Below, one piece after another: positions 5,312-6,060 of a DNA stretch of 6,060 nucleotides. The stretch is taken from NCBI GenBank assembly GCA_035552655.1, contig DASZLD010000250.1, positions 1-6,060 on the forward strand, in the 5' to 3' direction. The position numbers were made by a program, and so were the translations under genes. A model generated the notes under the pieces. That model saw nothing but the letters and a program-made list of their open reading frames with translations. It ran no database searches and was not told where the DNA came from. The DNA comes from DASXMT01 sp035552655 (GTDB lineage Bacteria > Actinomycetota > Acidimicrobiia > Acidimicrobiales > RAAP-2). How positions within the stretch are numbered: the first letter of the stretch is position 1; the number at the start of each line of letters is the position of its first letter.

Positions 5312-5317
5312 TAACAT
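5312..5317 (+). promoter_or_regulatory. Possible -10 element (TAACAT) for the envelope-protein gene
   Basis: TAACAT fits TAnnnT and is the closest match to a -10 box in this window. It lies 20 bases before ATG 5338, giving room for a short leader with the Shine-Dalgarno. A small inverted repeat, CCAG-GTCAA-CTGG (5299-5311), directly abuts it and could be an operator. No good -35 is seen, and no clear terminator separates the gene from glnD, so readthrough is also possible. Confidence 0.35.
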
Positions 5318-5327
5318 GCCGGCGGAC

Positions 5328-5333
5328 GGAGAG
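5328..5333 (+). promoter_or_regulatory. Ribosome binding site GGAGAG deciding the start at 5338
   Basis: GGAGAG ends four bases before ATG 5338, a normal Shine-Dalgarno arrangement. It favours this ATG over the in-frame ATG at 5347 and over the out-of-frame ATG at 5316. Confidence 0.65.
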
Positions 5334-5337
5334 CACG

Positions 5338-6060
5338 ATGCCAGCAATGACCCCACAGCCGCACCGCGCCCACGGGCACCGGCGGCCGCCAAGACGCCGG
5401 CCCGTATTGGTAATTGCCCTGGTCGCAGTGGCTGCATTCCTGATCGCCGGGGTGTCCACCGTCGTCATCCGGTTGACCGCCACCACGGCCGACGCCTCGC
5501 CCACGGCCCCAGCGGCTGCCTCAGCCCAGGCGACCGCAGACACCAAGACTCCGCTCACCGTCGTCAGCACCACACCGGCTACCGGAGCGGCCAATGTTGC
5601 CTCTGACAGCACCATCACCGTGACTACCTCGATCCCGTTGGCGACCAATACTCCGATGCCCACCCTGGCGCCTCCGGTGGCCGGCACGTGGCAGCGCATG
5701 ACTCCGACCACGTTGGTCTTCCAGCCCACAAGCCCGTTCGTGCCCTCATCGACCGAGACGGTCACCATTCCGTCGGGACCCACCGGGCTCAAGAGCACCA
5801 ATGGCAAGACCCTGGCCCAGCCGTCAGCAGTCAACTTCTCCATCGCCGCCGGATCCATCTTGCGCCTCCAGCAGTTGCTGGCCCAGCAGGGCTACCTGCC
5901 CCTCAGCTTCACCTCCACTGCACCGCTCAGCTCCCCACAGGAAATGGCCCAGCCCCAGCAGGGCGCGTTTGCCTGGCGGTGGGCCATGCCGGCCTCGCTT
6001 GAATCGCTGTGGACACAGGGAACAGGCAACGTGATCACCAACGGGGCGGTCATGGCCTTC
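5338..6060 (+). CDS. Membrane-anchored envelope protein with Ig-like and peptidoglycan-binding-like parts, probable L,D-transpeptidase (3' end outside window)
   Basis: The frame is open for 241 codons to the right edge with no stop. A basic cytoplasmic tail (HRRPPRRRP, 14-22) precedes one hydrophobic helix (about 23-46), either an uncleaved anchor or a signal peptide. An Ala/Thr/Pro-rich linker runs to about 70. Residues 71-170 start with TPLTVVSTTPATGAANVASD, the typical opening of a bacterial Ig-like (Big_5/SbsA-like) domain, and end with a beta-rich GKTLAQPSAVNFSI segment. Then come ILRLQQLLAQQGYLPLSF (174-191), resembling a peptidoglycan-binding helix, and GAFAWRW...LWTQGTGNVITNGAVMAF. 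From memory of the family, this layout resembles actinobacterial proteins ending in a YkuD L,D-transpeptidase domain, which cross-link peptidoglycan outside the membrane. That domain and its Cys/His are not in view, so the enzyme assignment is inference. It lies 57 bases after glnD, which is functionally unrelated. Confidence 0.8.
   Translation, partial: MPAMTPQPHRAHGHRRPPRRRPVLVIALVAVAAFLIAGVSTVVIRLTATTADASPTAPAAASAQATADTKTPLTVVSTTPATGAANVASDSTITVTTSIPLATNTPMPTLAPPVAGTWQRMTPTTLVFQPTSPFVPSSTETVTIPSGPTGLKSTNGKTLAQPSAVNFSIAAGSILRLQQLLAQQGYLPLSFTSTAPLSSPQEMAQPQQGAFAWRWAMPASLESLWTQGTGNVITNGAVMAF

Noticed and set aside
4123..5379. 418-codon minus-strand open frame
   Set aside because: Antisense to the HD and ACT domains of GlnD. 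The product is Gly/His/Arg-rich without motifs.
5304..5858. 184-codon minus-strand open frame with a Val/Ala-rich sequence
   Set aside because: Antisense to the 5338 gene, which has a Shine-Dalgarno and recognisable envelope-protein layout. The hydrophobic look comes from complementing Thr/Ala/Pro codons.
1..6060. Search for CRISPR arrays, insertion sequences, toxin-antitoxin or defence cassettes
   Set aside because: No spaced direct repeats, transposase or terminal inverted repeats, and no matching gene pairs. The window reads as ordinary chromosome.

Overview
The window is GC-rich (roughly two thirds G+C by eye), with strongly GC-biased third codon positions. It looks like ordinary bacterial chromosome, most likely from an actinobacterium and perhaps the Acidimicrobiia side. 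The lineage is inferred from base composition, the compact GlnD, a secreted Ig-like/peptidoglycan-binding protein of actinobacterial type, and start codons that sit just after TAnnnT promoter elements without a ribosome binding site. No transposase, integrase, phage gene, CRISPR array or defence cassette was found.

Layout, left to right. Positions 1-254 hold no recognisable gene. A tRNA-Val(GAC) gene lies at 255-327 on the minus strand. Two plus-strand genes follow with an 11-base gap: a four-helix membrane protein of unknown function (435-1055) and a PhyH-family Fe(II)/2-oxoglutarate dioxygenase (1067-1975). Converging on them from the minus strand is a Rid (YjgF/UK114) family protein (1996-2373) that lacks the arginine needed for classical RidA deaminase activity. 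Upstream of it, also on the minus strand, are tRNA-Cys(GCA) with an encoded CCA (2473-2547) and a 63-residue two-helix membrane protein (2644-2835). Divergent from the latter is glnD (2923-5280), a full-length PII-modifying enzyme and the only gene identified with near certainty. The window ends inside a membrane-anchored envelope protein (5338 to beyond 6060) that has an Ig-like domain and a peptidoglycan-binding-like segment, probably an L,D-transpeptidase.

Functional links are loose. glnD would sense glutamine and modify PII, but no glnB/glnK, amt or glnA is present here. The dioxygenase and the membrane protein before it may be co-transcribed. The Rid protein, the tRNAs and the small membrane protein look like independent housekeeping units.

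The most consistent unlisted signal is promoter architecture. Four protein genes have a TAnnnT element ending 6 or 8 bases before the start codon and no clear Shine-Dalgarno, which suggests leaderless mRNAs. Two others (Rid and the envelope protein) have a GGAG-type site and a TAnnnT farther upstream. I did not find a convincing new multi-gene system.
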